Source: Nymphaea colorata (lineage: Eukaryota; Streptophyta; Magnoliopsida; Nymphaeales; Nymphaeaceae). From it: DNA of 64,000 nt. Within the stretch, counting starts at the first letter, position 1; each line of letters opens with the position of its first letter. Shown piece by piece: positions 47,561 to 60,167 of this stretch. The notes below the pieces were generated by a model. The model saw nothing but the letters and a program-made list of their open reading frames with translations, made no database searches and was not told the origin of the DNA. Position numbers and translations under genes: made by a program. The stretch lies in the NCBI RefSeq assembly GCF_008831285.2, contig NC_045139.1, forward strand, positions 3,501,704-3,565,703. Direction: 5' to 3'.

Positions 47561-49915
47561 ACGAGGCCAAGACTACATTTCAGACCTATCAAGGCCATTA
47601 TGGGTTTCGGGTGATGCAGTTTGGATTGACAAACTCACTTGCGACTTTTCAAACCTTGATGAACTACATTTTTCGGCCATACCTCTGCAGGTTTGTGTTG
47701 GTCTTTTTTATGATATTCTAATTTACAACAGGGATTCCAAGGAGCACGCGGAGCACCTATTTTTGGTGTTAAGCATCATGCGAGAGTATCCGCTGTATGC
47801 GAAATATTCCAAATGTGCATTTGGCAGTTCGCAGGTCACTTACCTTGGACATATTATCAATAGCCAAGGCGTGAGCATGAAACCAGAAAAATTTGAGGCA
47901 GTTAGGAGTTGGAGCCAGCTGCAAGGAGTGAAAGGGTTGCGAGCGTTTTTAGGTCTGGCAGGGTACTACAGACGCTTTGCGAAGGGATTCGGCACTCTCG
48001 CTGCTCCCCTAACCAGATTAATGAAACGAGGAGCTTTTCGTTGGGAAGAGCACAATAACCGCAGCCTTTGAAATGCACAAGACTGCCATAACTCAAGCAC
48101 TGGTCCTTGCAATGCCAAATTTCCTGCAACCATTTACGGTGGAGACTGATGCTTCTGAGGTAGAGGTGGGTGTTGTGCTCAGTCAAGATTACAGGCCAAT
48201 AGCCTATTACAGCAAGGCAATGGGAGGTAGATTCCAGAGCAAATCCGCCTATGAACGTAAGCTGATTGGAGTAGTGTTGGCTGTCCGGAAGTGGCACCAA
48301 TACCTAGTGGGGAGGTTGTTTCAGATATTGACTAACCACGCCAGTTTAAGGCACCATATGCATTAGAAAATGTTGATTCCAGTGCAGCAGAAATGGGTTC
48401 TAAAATTGTCAGGGTATGAATTTGAGATAGTGCACAGGAAAGGAGCAGAAAACTCGGGTGAGGATGGATTATCCAGGAAATTTACACTAGAGGATAATGA
48501 AGAGGCAGTTAATGGGCATCTGCACACCCTTATCTGACCCTTTTCACAACTATGGGAGAAGTTAGAGCATGAACATCGTGATCCCAGCTTGGTGCAGGAA
48601 AAGAGAAAGACAGTTAGAAACTGCAACCTTACAGGTCTATGGATACAAATGGCGTGAACCCTACCTGCATTACCATGATGGAATTGAAGTTGTGCATCAA
48701 GGAGTGGACAGAACGTATAGAAGGATGAGACAACCTTTTTATTGGCTAGGGGTGAAAAGGGATGTCAGAACATACGTGCAGTCGTGCGACACTTGTGAAA
48801 GACATAAATATGAAAGGCCTCGATCTGCTAGACTTCTCCAGCCCTTACCCATACCAGCATGAATTTGGGAGGATATCTCCCTTGATTTCATTGAAGTGTT
48901 ACCTAAGTCGAATGGGAAATCTGTCATTCTAGTTGTGGTGGACAGACTCTCAAAATACGCCCACTTTATGACGTTGGCCCACCCGTATACAGCCAAGGAA
49001 GTGGCGAGAACCTTTCATGATCATGTTGGAAAACTGCACGAGATGCCCAGATCAATTGTAAGCGACAGGGACTCGGTGTTCCTAAGTCATTTCTGGCATG
49101 CCTATTTTGAAATACAATGGACCAAGTTGCATATGAGTACAGCTTACCATCCTCAAACGGATGGTCAGACAGAGGCTGTGCATAAGATCATGGTGACATA
49201 CTTAAGATGTTATGTGGATCATGGACAGATTATCTTGCGTGGGCTGAGTTTACATACGATACCGCCACCCACTCATCGACTAAAACGTCCCCATTCCAAG
49301 CGGTTTATGGCAGGTTGCCGCCTGACTTACAGAGATTCCATCCCTCTACTTAAGCTCTTGACGAGGTAGACGTGCAGCTACTGTCGAGAGATCAAGTAAT
49401 CCAAATTCTCAAGGCCAACTTAGCTGCAGCTGAGAACAAAATAACACTACAGTATAACAGGCGACATCGAGACGCCATCGAGAAGTGGAGTTTCAGGTCG
49501 GCGATTGGGTATATCTTAGAGATTTTCCCCTTGCACGTGTACAGCGAAAAACAGATCGGATTCGCAAGTTCACAGCTCGGTATTCAAGACCCTTTCGCAT
49601 TGTGGAGCGTGTGAGAAAACTGGCTTACAAGTTGCAGCTTCTCCCCGATACTACAATTCACCCAATCTTTCATGTCACACGCTTCAAAGCCAGTCACATT
49701 GCCCCTGATCAGTTGGCTGCAAGCGTACCTCCCCCTCAGGGCCATCAGGCTCTCCTGTTTCTCTTCCGAGTGTTAATGAAGATGAAGGTAAAGAAAGCTG
49801 AGAAGTTAGCAACACAGCTGCTAGTGTAATGGCAGGGGGCAAAAGCAGTTGATCCTACCTGGGAAGAAGAAGAGCAACGAAATACTGCGTTTTCCTACAT
49901 TCACACCTTGAGGAC
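47561..49915 (+). pseudogene. pol remnant: partial RT, RNase H, integrase, chromodomain-like tail
   Basis: RT starts abruptly at its middle part ([15 protein letters not shown], about 47593). The catalytic YxDD region near 47700 is frameshifted and degenerate. The second RT half is about 47760-48060 (TYLGHIINSQGV, FLGLAGYYRRFAKGF). RNase H is about 48070-48365 (VETDASEVEVGVVLSQ). Integrase has an H-H-C-C zinc domain (about 48655-48810) and a D,D-35-E-type core (about 48880-49220) with SDRDSVFLSHFW and YHPQTDGQTEAV. The C-terminal end has HPIFHVTRFKA, and a chromodomain-like DPTWEEEEQ stretch follows a TAA at about 49828. Several stops and frame changes make every domain non-functional as it stands. 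Confidence 0.85.
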
Positions 49916-49942
49916 ATTGTGTCTTTCGAAGGGTGGGGAGAT

Positions 49943-50204
49943 TGTTGGTAGTAGGAAACTAGGGAACCGTAGAGCACCTTTTAGTAAAAAGCTAATGGTG
50001 TAGTTATAATAAGGCATCCTCCTCAGGTCCCCTTGTAGGTCGACCCACATCCCGAGTTCTCTTATTATCTTATATAGTCTGTAATTACGAGTGTTTGATC
50101 AAGAAGTTAATGAAGTTCCTCCCAAGCTGGGCTGGGAAGGTTTTACCCTAATTGTGTGCTTCTAACTATTCTGCTGGGTACAGTTAAGGGAGGTCCGCAT
50201 AAAA
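49943..50204 (+). repeat. 3' LTR
   Basis: Starts TGTTGGTAGTAG after the purine tract and ends GCATAAAA (the CA end has mutated to AA). It diverges from the 5' LTR by scattered substitutions and small indels, including extra sequence around 50070 and 50150. Confidence 0.9.
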
Positions 50205-53200
50205 TTATGTTCAAGAGGAAATTCCTCTAAAAAGAAAAAAAAAAAGCATATAATGCATAATCTTGAGCTAACCACATTTTATGCAACATGTCCTCTAAAA
50301 CCCATTTGTTATTTGCATCTCTATAATTGATTTAATTCTTCAAATCTGAGATTATAACAGATGATGATGAAAGGGGAAAAGCACAAACTCTTCTGCTTTT
50401 TTCCCTTTTTCTTTCTTTTCAATTAGCAAGTTAGGTTAAGCAGACATTCTCCCCAAATGATGTTGAAAAATGCATCTAAGGTATTCAACTCCTGACTTCA
50501 ACTTGAAGATGGATGTAAATTTAGGCACACTAATAGGTAAATAAAAGCTCTTGTTAGCAAGACTAGTTCGTTTGATCTCACTTCATTTTTCCCTCCAATG
50601 TCAGTCTAATCTCAACCCGAATTTTGCATATATTAAGTGATTTCATCAGCTTGATTGAAGGTTGTCTAAGCATTAAATTGTTCAAACCCAAAAAGTAACT
50701 TTTAAGCAGACCTGATGAGAGTTCAAAAAAATGCATTTTGGATATAAGCAAGAAATCTTTTAGTCAAATATTTGATACATTATTGGGATAATGCGAAAAG
50801 TGTGGTTACTCTACCACTCTGTCAAATACCCCCAAGGAAAAAAAAGAAAAGCAAAGGTTCTACTTCTATTGAAGAGTGTGCTTTTCAAAGGTCCTTACAA
50901 AAGATCCTCTTATGTTATCAAAGAATCCAATGAAAAAACTTTGATATATCTTTCTGCTGGGTTATTTTTCTTTGGAAGATTTAGGACCCCTTAAGAACTG
51001 TTGATAATGAAAAGCAGGTACCTAAGTCTTGCACGAATTTTTTAAGAATAATTCCTTTGATAATTACTTAGGTTACTACTAACTTAAGGTCTGTGATCAA
51101 CAATACCAAAAATTCAGGTGTTTTTATTATCACCAATGTGTTGGATAGGTGACAATTTTTTTTTTCTGATTTTTTTTTAATACAAAATCGAATGAATGAA
51201 GAATAATTTCAGGGAATTGAAGATTAATTTGAAAGTGGTAAAATGAAGCCAGTAAGTATCAACAAGTCAGCACACCTTGGGCTGCCAAATTGGTGTATCC
51301 TGCCACATAGATTACAAATATTATCAATTCGAATCTGTTTAGTTAGATTTAGTAAAGAAACTCAAACTTTCTTATTAATTAGATCTAAATTAATCATGCA
51401 ATTTTATGACTGAATCCAAACCCAAATCTGGTGTCCTGCAGGAATCCGATAAAGATTCAAGCCCTTAGACATAAATATCATCTCATACTAGTCCAATAAA
51501 AAAATTGTTTTAAAAATAGGAATATAGATCTGGGTTCAAATCTACATCTAATTAAGTAGAATTCTTGACTAGATCCAACTCAGTGGAAGCCGTATCCAAT
51601 TCCCGGACTGCTTACCTCATGAAGATGGGGATCCCATTTTGTACATTTTATTAACATTGAAGGGAGGTCCCAGCCATTTGTATTGGAATTACCTTTTTGA
51701 CATGGAGATTTATTAGATCAGAAGGTTCAAATATATGATGTACAAGATTATCTTATCAAGGTTAAATAAAAATTTTGTTTCTTAAAAGAAAAATCCTTTT
51801 AACATGCGATATCTTGTAAATAATCAATTAAGTTGATCGGATAACTAGTAGATCAGTTTACAAAGGTTGCGTATTTACTTTGCATATGTGTGTGTGTCTA
51901 TATTATATTTTTTTCTCTACTTTATTCTTTGTTATTTTCTCTTTCTACAACCGTCCTTTCCAATCAAAGCAAGTTCATGATGTCGTTGAACATGAGGGGT
52001 TTCAATCGTGATCTTTAGTGTATGATGGGTGGTGGATTCATCTCCATGCATTCTCACACCAAACTGTTGCATAATTGACTTTTAACAACCATCTATGTCG
52101 TATGACTCATATCACCATAAGGAAAACGCAGATATATGCTTTTTTCATATGAGTGCGTGGAAGAAAATAAACTCATTCTAATAAAGTAGGAGTCTACATA
52201 CACAGAATTCCTATAGCTTGAAGCAAATGTTTCTCAAACAAATTGACTACACACTCATTGAAGCTTGTCTTATAAGAAAAACTACGTCCTTTTTTTTGTT
52301 TCTACTTGCTGCATATATTCATTGCAGAATGATCCATAATGCCATTCATTCACTACCATCCACAAAAAATTCAATCCAACTATAATAAACTAGTGATCTG
52401 ATTGCTGAGTGGTCTTGGATTATCCATATGATGTTAAATAACAACAAAATGCTTTAATTTCAACTAAGTTCTTTTCCAAAGGCTGGATAAGAACTCAGCA
52501 TCTTGAATTTGGGCTGATGTCGATCGACTTGCTCGGTTTGATCCATCTGCAATTTAATCACAGCAGAGAGAGGAATAAAGACCATCTTCAGCTTCAATTC
52601 GGATTGAACAGTCTCTACTGTTCCTAACTCATGGCATACAATGCTTGTGGACAAGGAAATTAGGTGCAGCAAACAATCAAATCTAGATTTGAAAAGGTCT
52701 AAAGTTTCGAGATCGATTTCAGCATTTGATCTGAACATGCTGAGACCGACAAGTTCAGATCTTTTAGCTGGTTTTCAACACAGAATGATAGGTTGCCAGT
52801 TTCCATGGCTGACCAGAATGCAGGCTTGGGCTCTTGGAAGTTTCTCACTGAATGTCACAGATTCACAGAGGTTACAACATACAAGGATCCAAGGCCAACT
52901 CATTTTGCAGTTCGGCATCTAGATTGAGCCAAGATTGTACAGTCACTGGCAATGTCAATTCATGAATAATGACCAACCCATTGATTTCGTTTGCAAAATG
53001 AAACTGGAATTGGAGCTATTCAACACAGTGTCTTATTTCTGACATTTGAACAGAGAACTGTGTCATACGTTACGGAATAAAGGAAACTAGCAGCAGCTTC
53101 TCAGGTTCACGGGGTGCTCGAGCAGGAAATGACTTGATTGGACCAAAAGAAAAGGATTCCCTCGAGCAACCATGAAGAAAAAGTAGTCTCCTTTAGTTTA

Positions 53201-54495
53201 GCAGCATGTGTTTTGACACTGGCCAATCTGAATGGATTGAACTCATTGGCAGATGGTTTAGAACTTACCGAACCATGGATTAGATATCTAATTGAATATT
53301 GATCGCTGCTCATCACTCATCGTCAAATCTCCAATTGGTAAAATCTTTTAGCCTCTTCTTCCTTAGCAGAAACTGTACCAATGTAGCCTTGCACCAAATA
53401 TGTTTTAAGTTTCATACTATGATCATCGCATTCAGGAACTGAGAAGGCAAAACCAATCAATGCATGATCTAAAGTACAAATGAATAAACATATTTACTCT
53501 CTGAACATGGTGAAATTCCTGCTTGTCTTTTTGCTTTTTGACAGGAAAGCAGGAAATAAGACCCAAATATGGCTTAGTTGTCATAGTACTGACCTATTTG
53601 TCCAGTTACCTCATTTGGCTCTGAAATTTAAGCCTGCCTTTGATTGCTTGATTGATCATATAGAGCAATGCATAGCCCTTCAAAGTGATGGGGACCAATG
53701 CTTTGATGACAAACAGAAGAACCCAACACACAGCTTTGATAGTGAATTCACATATCAAAGCTTGAGCAAACCAGTAATCCGGTTTTCTGCAGGCAGCATC
53801 TCCACAGTAATCTGCAGAAACAGAGCATTTCTTTTGACCAGCATGTCAATATGTCATGTCTTTACCTAGGCATTACAGTACAGAAACTTGCTTTTTCAAT
53901 TGCAAACGTAAGTTGGGCAGCGGCTCTCTTTTCAACCTTTTCCTTTTGTAATATCATTGTCATATTTGTCATGAGAGTTTCGAAAAATGTCGTTATATTT
54001 ATGATAAAATCAAATAAAACAAAAAAAGGGAAAGAAACCGCGAGATTTTGAAAATGTCGCCAAAAATGAAAATCTCATGAATTCATAGCGGTTTTTTCCT
54101 GAGCTTTCATTTTTTTGAATTTTAAGGCTTTTTTATTATTTTTATTTCTTTTTAATTTTTTAAAAAATGTTGAGATTTTCCCAAGATTTAAGGAGAAGAA
54201 CAACTTTGTCCCAAGAACAATATTTGTGACAATGATATTATTTATGCCAAAGTACACTACAGGGGTGGAGCCGGAAAATTTTGATTGAGGACAATCAGTT
54301 TTAAATTTTAAAATTTTTAAGGGGTACCAATATGTAAACGAGAAAAATTATCCTAAAGTATCAATATAAAAATAAGCATTATTTGTTTGTTTGTACCGGC
54401 AATTGCCCAAACAATGCCGACACCTGTATCCGCCCTACTACACCGTCAAAGGGTATCGAGATTTAAGGTTTACAAGGAATTAGAGACTCGAACTG

Positions 54496-54593
54496 TGTTT
54501 GGGTGACACCCTTAGAAAACATACGCGGTTTCGACCGTCACCAGAACATGTTATTTTGCCCCCAAAACGGCGTTTAAAGGTGTCACCCAAACA
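54496..54593. mobile_element. 98-bp MITE with perfect 15-bp terminal inverted repeats
   Basis: The left end TGTTTGGGTGACACC (54496-54510) is the exact reverse complement of the right end GGTGTCACCCAAACA (54579-54593). The interior is non-coding. A related, longer relic lies at 19141-19369. I see no clean target duplication beyond a possible two bases. Confidence 0.8.
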
Positions 54594-55194
54594 TGTCCCC
54601 AAATTTCTCAAGAAAACTGGATCATATTAAGTCTGGTTCTTGAAAATTAACCATGGTTTGATGTCATGCTGAGTTAAATGGCCCGATCCAACATGTGGTT
54701 TTAGTTGGGTAGACTTTCAAGTTTCAGCGTGCTTAGTTCATGTTTATCTGAATCATTTAACAAACCGCCAGTTTCAATCAAAGAGCCGAACTACTGACGT
54801 AGAAAGCGGCAGCAAAATAGTGTAAAGCTAGAGATTCATGCCTGTAAATTCTCAAGGAGGGGAAGCCAACAAAAGAGGAGATAGGGTTGCAACGTTAGCT
54901 TGACTTGTAGTTCCCATATACAACGTATAAACCAAAGAAAAGGTACATATTTCTTTGCGGGCAGATAAATAGAGCATCAATTGCTGACTCTGCATGATCA
55001 ACTTGCTTTATTTTCTTAAAAGAAAAATTGTGAGGAAGGTACCTATACTTTGAGTAAAATTACAGAAAAACACTTCAGTTTAAAAAAAAAAAAAACTTTC
55101 ATCTAGCTTCCATTTTTTGTGTGGTGATATCTTATGTAGCAGCTCACGTGTTGAAGCCCCTTGTATGCCACAAGTAGGTGTGAACAATGAGTAG

Positions 55195-55620
55195 AGATAC
55201 TCGAACTTAACTCGTTAAAGCTCAGCTTATGAATGAGTTCGAGCTGAGTCATTTGCTTAACGAGTCGAGCTCGAGTTCATGAGTCGACTCGTTTAAATAA
55301 TCAAGTCGGATTCGAGTTCACTAAACTCGAACTGCTAAAGCTCGACTTGGCTCGAAAATGATGTGTAGCGATTTTTTAAATATCCAATTCGTTTTTTTAA
55401 TTAAAAAATAGGTATATTGACATTAATTATTTATGTAAATTTTTATAAAAGCTCCTTTAAGTTTGTGGAGTCTTAATCGAGTCGACCTCAATTTATGACA
55501 AAATAATAGTCCATATGTTCAAATGAGTTTGTCGAGCCTTAATCAAGTCGAGCACGAGCTCAACATGTAATTACTGAGTCGAGCTAGAACTGCTCGAGCG
55601 GGGACTCGACATTTGTGTTG
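55195..55620. repeat. GAGCTCGA/ACTCGA-rich degenerate repeat
   Basis: Many copies of CTCGAACT, GAGTCGAGC and AACTCGTT words, with both orientations represented. It resembles the ends of the element at 34743-35660 and a short stretch at about 63838-63920. Confidence 0.6.
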
Positions 55621-57656
55621 GCCGAACATGTTTTCTTTTCTAACGTTATACTTATGAGAGAAAACCGCATTTCACGCAAAACCTCTGTGACCATCGAGTG
55701 TCGTACTTGCTACCATTTACAATTTAAAGGAGTAGCGTACGAAAGTGTAGTAGGAATCTGAAAATGAACATTTGGGTTAACTACGAGTCACTTTACTGAC
55801 TGTCGTATTACCATCCAACTATACTAAGCTCTTTGAGGTAAACCCCGCAAATACCCACTTGATATCTGATGTCTTCTAAACATTAAAAAAAAAATCAAAT
55901 ATAAAGAAATCTAATATGAACATGATTTTGTTATTCTTTCGGAAGTGCTGTTTTTATAAAGTATTCATTTTCCAACCGGAAAGGCACCCTAGGATGACCC
56001 ACAGTTGGCTAGGTGGTCGGTTCGGTTGTCCCGAGGAGAAGGGACATCCTGGTGCCAAAGTCGGTGCCTGTGACCCTAGGAAGGAGCCAAAGTAAGTGAA
56101 TTTTTTTGGGGGGAATTTGAGAAGTAACCAATAATTTCGCACTGTTCCAAGTACGACTATAGCTCTTCATTGATGTTAACTCAATTTAAGCCACTACATA
56201 GGCAAGTCTCTAAGACTAGCGGTTGCTTTAATGATGCTAACAATGTTATCAAAATTGATGCAAATCAAATCCTTTTAAATTAATTTGATTAGATAGCTAA
56301 TTTTGATGGGCTTTAAATTTTAATTTGGTTTCAATTTTTTTATTTTAATAATATATGTATATATATATAATATTTTTTGATATTTTGAAGACCCGCTAGT
56401 TGGTGGAGGAATTGATTTTTGTAAGATTTGGCGTCAACGATGACACCATGGTAGAAATTGTTGGCAGTACGATTGAAGGGAGGTGTCTTTTCATATGAAA
56501 GAATAACGCTAATCGGAGTCCTCTTAAGTTGCCGTATTTTCCCACATTCACATTCAATGCAATGCTTTCAAATTCAAAGGACTCCCACCTGATGGGATGA
56601 CCCACATAGGGGTGTCCAAGGTTACACGCATTCTCACACACGGAGAGAAATTCTCGGGTTGGCGTGACAGATGGGGCAGGAGCTCGTAAATTATTGCCGT
56701 ATCTATTTGAATAGTCGCATTAATTTCATGCATTGCAAAAGTTGAAACATCGATATACAAGTTAAAGCACAGGGGAGGCGTTATCCTGAAGTAACTTTAC
56801 GTTACTATTGGTTAGATTCATTCGACACTTTAAAACATGTTCTATGAATTGCTTTATTTTTTTAGGCAAATATGTGAAACAAATACAAATTATTACTATT
56901 CTCAAACACTCCATAGGGAATGAGATAGAAATGAGGAAATTTCAGTTTTCAGCCCAACAGTAAAATAATGAAATACTCATTCTGCTCACCTGAATTGTAT
57001 GAGAAGAGGAAATTGAATTCTGCTATGAAAATGACTTGGAACAAGTAACATTCTCTTTTATTAACGTTGGGTCCCCTCCTATTTTGTTACACACATGTTA
57101 TGTGTTACATTTGGTCAAAAACTTGTTGTTTTCATGACAAAATGATCTTTTGGTAGAGAAGTGACAAACAGATGAAGCCCATAAGTTTGTTTGTTTCATG
57201 TATCTTCGCACCAAAATAAGCCACTTTCTAAGAAAACAACAGACGCTTTCAATTAACCGCAGTAACCAGCATAGTAAAGAAACAATCGAGGCCCATGGGC
57301 TTGTTAATGTGGATGATTGCATTTCTTTTGGGTCCATGATTGAAGCAAGCATGTTCTAAAGCTCATCTCTCAACTCCAAGAGGTACAACCAGCTTGGCTT
57401 TATATGAATTCCGATGACCGGAAAAATTGACATCCTGCCGCCGGTGTAGGTTCACGTTTCCGGCTGTCATACTGTTGAGAGCATGACTAAGAGGAAAATT
57501 TGCTATCAGGAACAGATTGATAGGCATCACGCGTGGTCAAGTTGCATCAGACAATGCTCCTAACTTCTAAGACTCTGGCCCAGCAAGATGACTCACACAT
57601 GACTGCGTGGTCGGCTATATTGTCAAAAATGGAAGGCGCAGCACTACCACTAAAGT

Positions 57657-57735
57657 CTGTGTGCGCGCATGTGTGTGTCTGTACATGCGTGCATGCTCGC
57701 ATGCTTGCACACGTACTTGTGTGTGTGTGTGTGCG
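57657..57735. repeat. TG/GCGCA-rich microsatellite
   Basis: Imperfect TGTGTG, GTGCGCGC and CATGCATG runs. Cys/Val-rich open frames here are artefacts. Confidence 0.8.
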
Positions 57736-58179
57736 CTCGCAAGTGTCACCGTTCTAAAGCTGAAGCAGGTGACTTCTTAGAGTGGTCAAGAATTTGGCTC
57801 CGGCATCTTCCCCGTGCAAACGAACGGAAAAATGAACTCAAGGATTCCCCAAGTTGCATTCTCCATTGGCATATGCCACACCTAAACCCTACGCCATGGA
57901 ATTAAACCATCTGGGTGAGCGACAGGATTACGATATGGAATCAAAACCTTCATTGTTGAGATTATTTGCAGAAGAAAATCTATACATCAACTGGACAAGT
58001 TTGTTGCTTCTCATGAGAAGGAAACTAAACATTGGTGAGTATAAAATTTTCTGCACTAAGAAAAGCATAAGATCAAAACTAAAACCATAAGCTAAGCAAA
58101 AGAAAAGATTGGTATCGCATTGCCATCATATGATATTGTGACAAAATCCTTCAATTTTTTTTCTTTCCAGAATTATCAC

Positions 58180-58690
58180 TTCTTGAAAAGTTGCGAATCC
58201 TTATCGTGAAAGAATGGCTTCCTTGCGTACAGCGCCTATTGAACAGTATCATAGGTTGGCAACCCAATCAGTAGGACTACCGATCCGATGGGTTTTTGAA
58301 CGATTAACCAATCAGTTGAATCTTTCGTGAATCGGCGTTAGCTGCACCTCCGCTAACATCGGTGTTCAGCCTAAATCATGGCCGCTTTGTCTGCGCCTCT
58401 TCTTTGTGGGCCGAGGGTCTCTGGGCCCTCCTTACCAAATGGCAAATTTTTACTAAGCAACCTCTGTAGATTCTTTAACTAGGGGACAGATACCTTGAAG
58501 AGCGCAAAGCCGCTCCCCCTTTCCTTTTGCTTTTATGGTTCAGGGTTGCTTCCGACATGGATGGGGAGCATTATACTCATCAACTAGAGTGTGCCCACCA
58601 TTTGTAGTTCAGAGTTCAGAGGATTAGTGCACATGAGGGCCAGACTTTCACCAGCCTGTCAGACGCTACACCCTTGGGGCTTGTAGATTC
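58180..58690. other. Possible organelle-derived (mitochondrial) insertion
   Basis: This stretch has a more balanced composition than its AT-rich flanks, few homopolymers, and phrases such as GAGCGCAAAGCCGCTCCCCC that feel like plant mitochondrial intergenic DNA. No organelle gene can be identified, so this is only a guess from style. Confidence 0.25.
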
Positions 58691-60167
58691 TTTAATAGGA
58701 AGGTTTAGAAGACAGAAAAACTTTAACCTGAGATAGTTAATTTGATAAACATCCAACACCCAGAAGTACAGAGTAATGGATTTGACAGATCTCAATCAAC
58801 ACCAGCCTCTCATCATATAGACCAGACTTCTAACAATAGTAATAATAATGGAAAGAAGAAATTAGAACTCATTCCACTTACTAATTGCACGCTAGAACTT
58901 TTTACTGGCAGTGGTCTAACAACCAAAGTCGGGTAAAAATGCCTGGTTTCCACATAGGGTTGGAAGTGACAACCCACCTAAATCATAATGCTTCACCAGC
59001 CACAAAATCCAGAGGCGGATATGAGCAGATGCCGAATAAAGACAACTAATGTGATACTGTAATAAGCAAGTCCCTGCCCATGCTATGCTGATTTCTCTTT
59101 CAAATGCAAGCACCAAAAGGAATGACTTTATGAATTATTGCAGCTAGTGCCATCTTCTGATTGCCGCTTATGCTTTACAGGATAATATTTGATGAAAAAT
59201 ATCATTTTTCTTACTGGACCAACCATTTATTTCATCCTCATCTCAACAATCCCAATCTTCAATTTGTGAGAAATCCAAAGCAGCCTTCACAGTAAGGTTG
59301 CATCTAGAGAGAGGAAGAGAGAGGACGAGTCTAGATTATGTGCTAAGTTGCTAACACGTTTGCGGCTGCCAAGAATGAAAAAGAATCAGAATCTCTTATC
59401 TCCACATCCTTCCTGTAAAAGCAAGCGGCCAGGAACCCACCTTTTAGCATCACCACAATCTTTATCTCACATATTTTAAACTACCACCAGCCAGCCAAGA
59501 TATGATGGCAAGCCTCTGCCTTGGAGGTTCTTCAAAGGAGCCCTATGGCCGTTGCCCCCTGGATCCTGCAATCTTCCCACTCACAGAAAGCCACAGCCTT
59601 CCACCAAAGCAGCAGCAGCAGCAGACCATATTAAAAAGGAAGAAGACAGTCGTGCATGCGTGTTCTCTTGCATTTTGTATGGCCACGCTACTGGACAAAC
59701 GCTAAAGAATAAGACGTCAAAGAGATAACAATGGATGAGATCACCAAATGGGGAAGATAGATTGAGACCAAGCCTAATAGAAAGTGACTCGTGTATTTCA
59801 ACTTTATTAATCAGAAAAATACACCACAGGGGATGACATAAGCACTTTACTGATTGACTGAACTCGAGGAGAGGCGAGAGAGATGCACAAGGAAGGGAAT
59901 TGCAGAAACAGAAAAGGGGACGCGGTTGCTTATTATACCTATTACAGCCATGACAACAGACCATTATAGCAAAACAAGGAAGAACCCACAAAATTTAACA
60001 CAAGAACCAGAATATAAACAATACACAGAGAACGGTGAGAACTTGTGCCCTGACAGTACGAAGGCATTCCCAAACATTAACAACAGCTGCGCATGTGAGG
60101 TCATCCATCATCTCTGTAGAAGCAAGGATTCTACAGATGCAATTGTGGCAGGAAGTGACATTAGGTG

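Larger units (their letters stand above)
46121..50209 (+). mobile_element. Ty3/gypsy chromovirus-type LTR retrotransposon with target duplication
   Basis: The element runs 46126-50204 (4079 bp), flanked by the perfect direct repeat TTATG at 46121-46125 and 50205-50209. LTRs are short (250 and 262 bp), as in Reina-like chromoviruses. The primer-binding site follows the 5' LTR (GGTATCAGAG, initiator-Met tRNA type), and a purine tract (GGGTGGGGAGA) precedes the 3' LTR. Coding order is gag, zinc knuckle, RT, RNase H, integrase, then a chromodomain-like tail, which is the Ty3/gypsy order. Nonsense codons and frameshifts interrupt it, and the protease plus the N-terminal half of the RT are missing, so it cannot transpose on its own. 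Confidence 0.92.
50210..60167. other. Gene-poor spacer of about 10 kb
   Basis: I find no gene that can be assembled. Recognisable items are a 98-bp MITE (54496-54593), a GAGCTCGA-rich segment (55195-55620), a TG/CA-rich microsatellite (about 57657-57735) and a stretch of different composition that may be of organelle origin (about 58180-58690). The region 52450-53900 has somewhat longer open frames on both strands but no recognisable domain. Sequence from about 59500 is probably the 3' flank of the PB1 gene. Confidence 0.5.
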
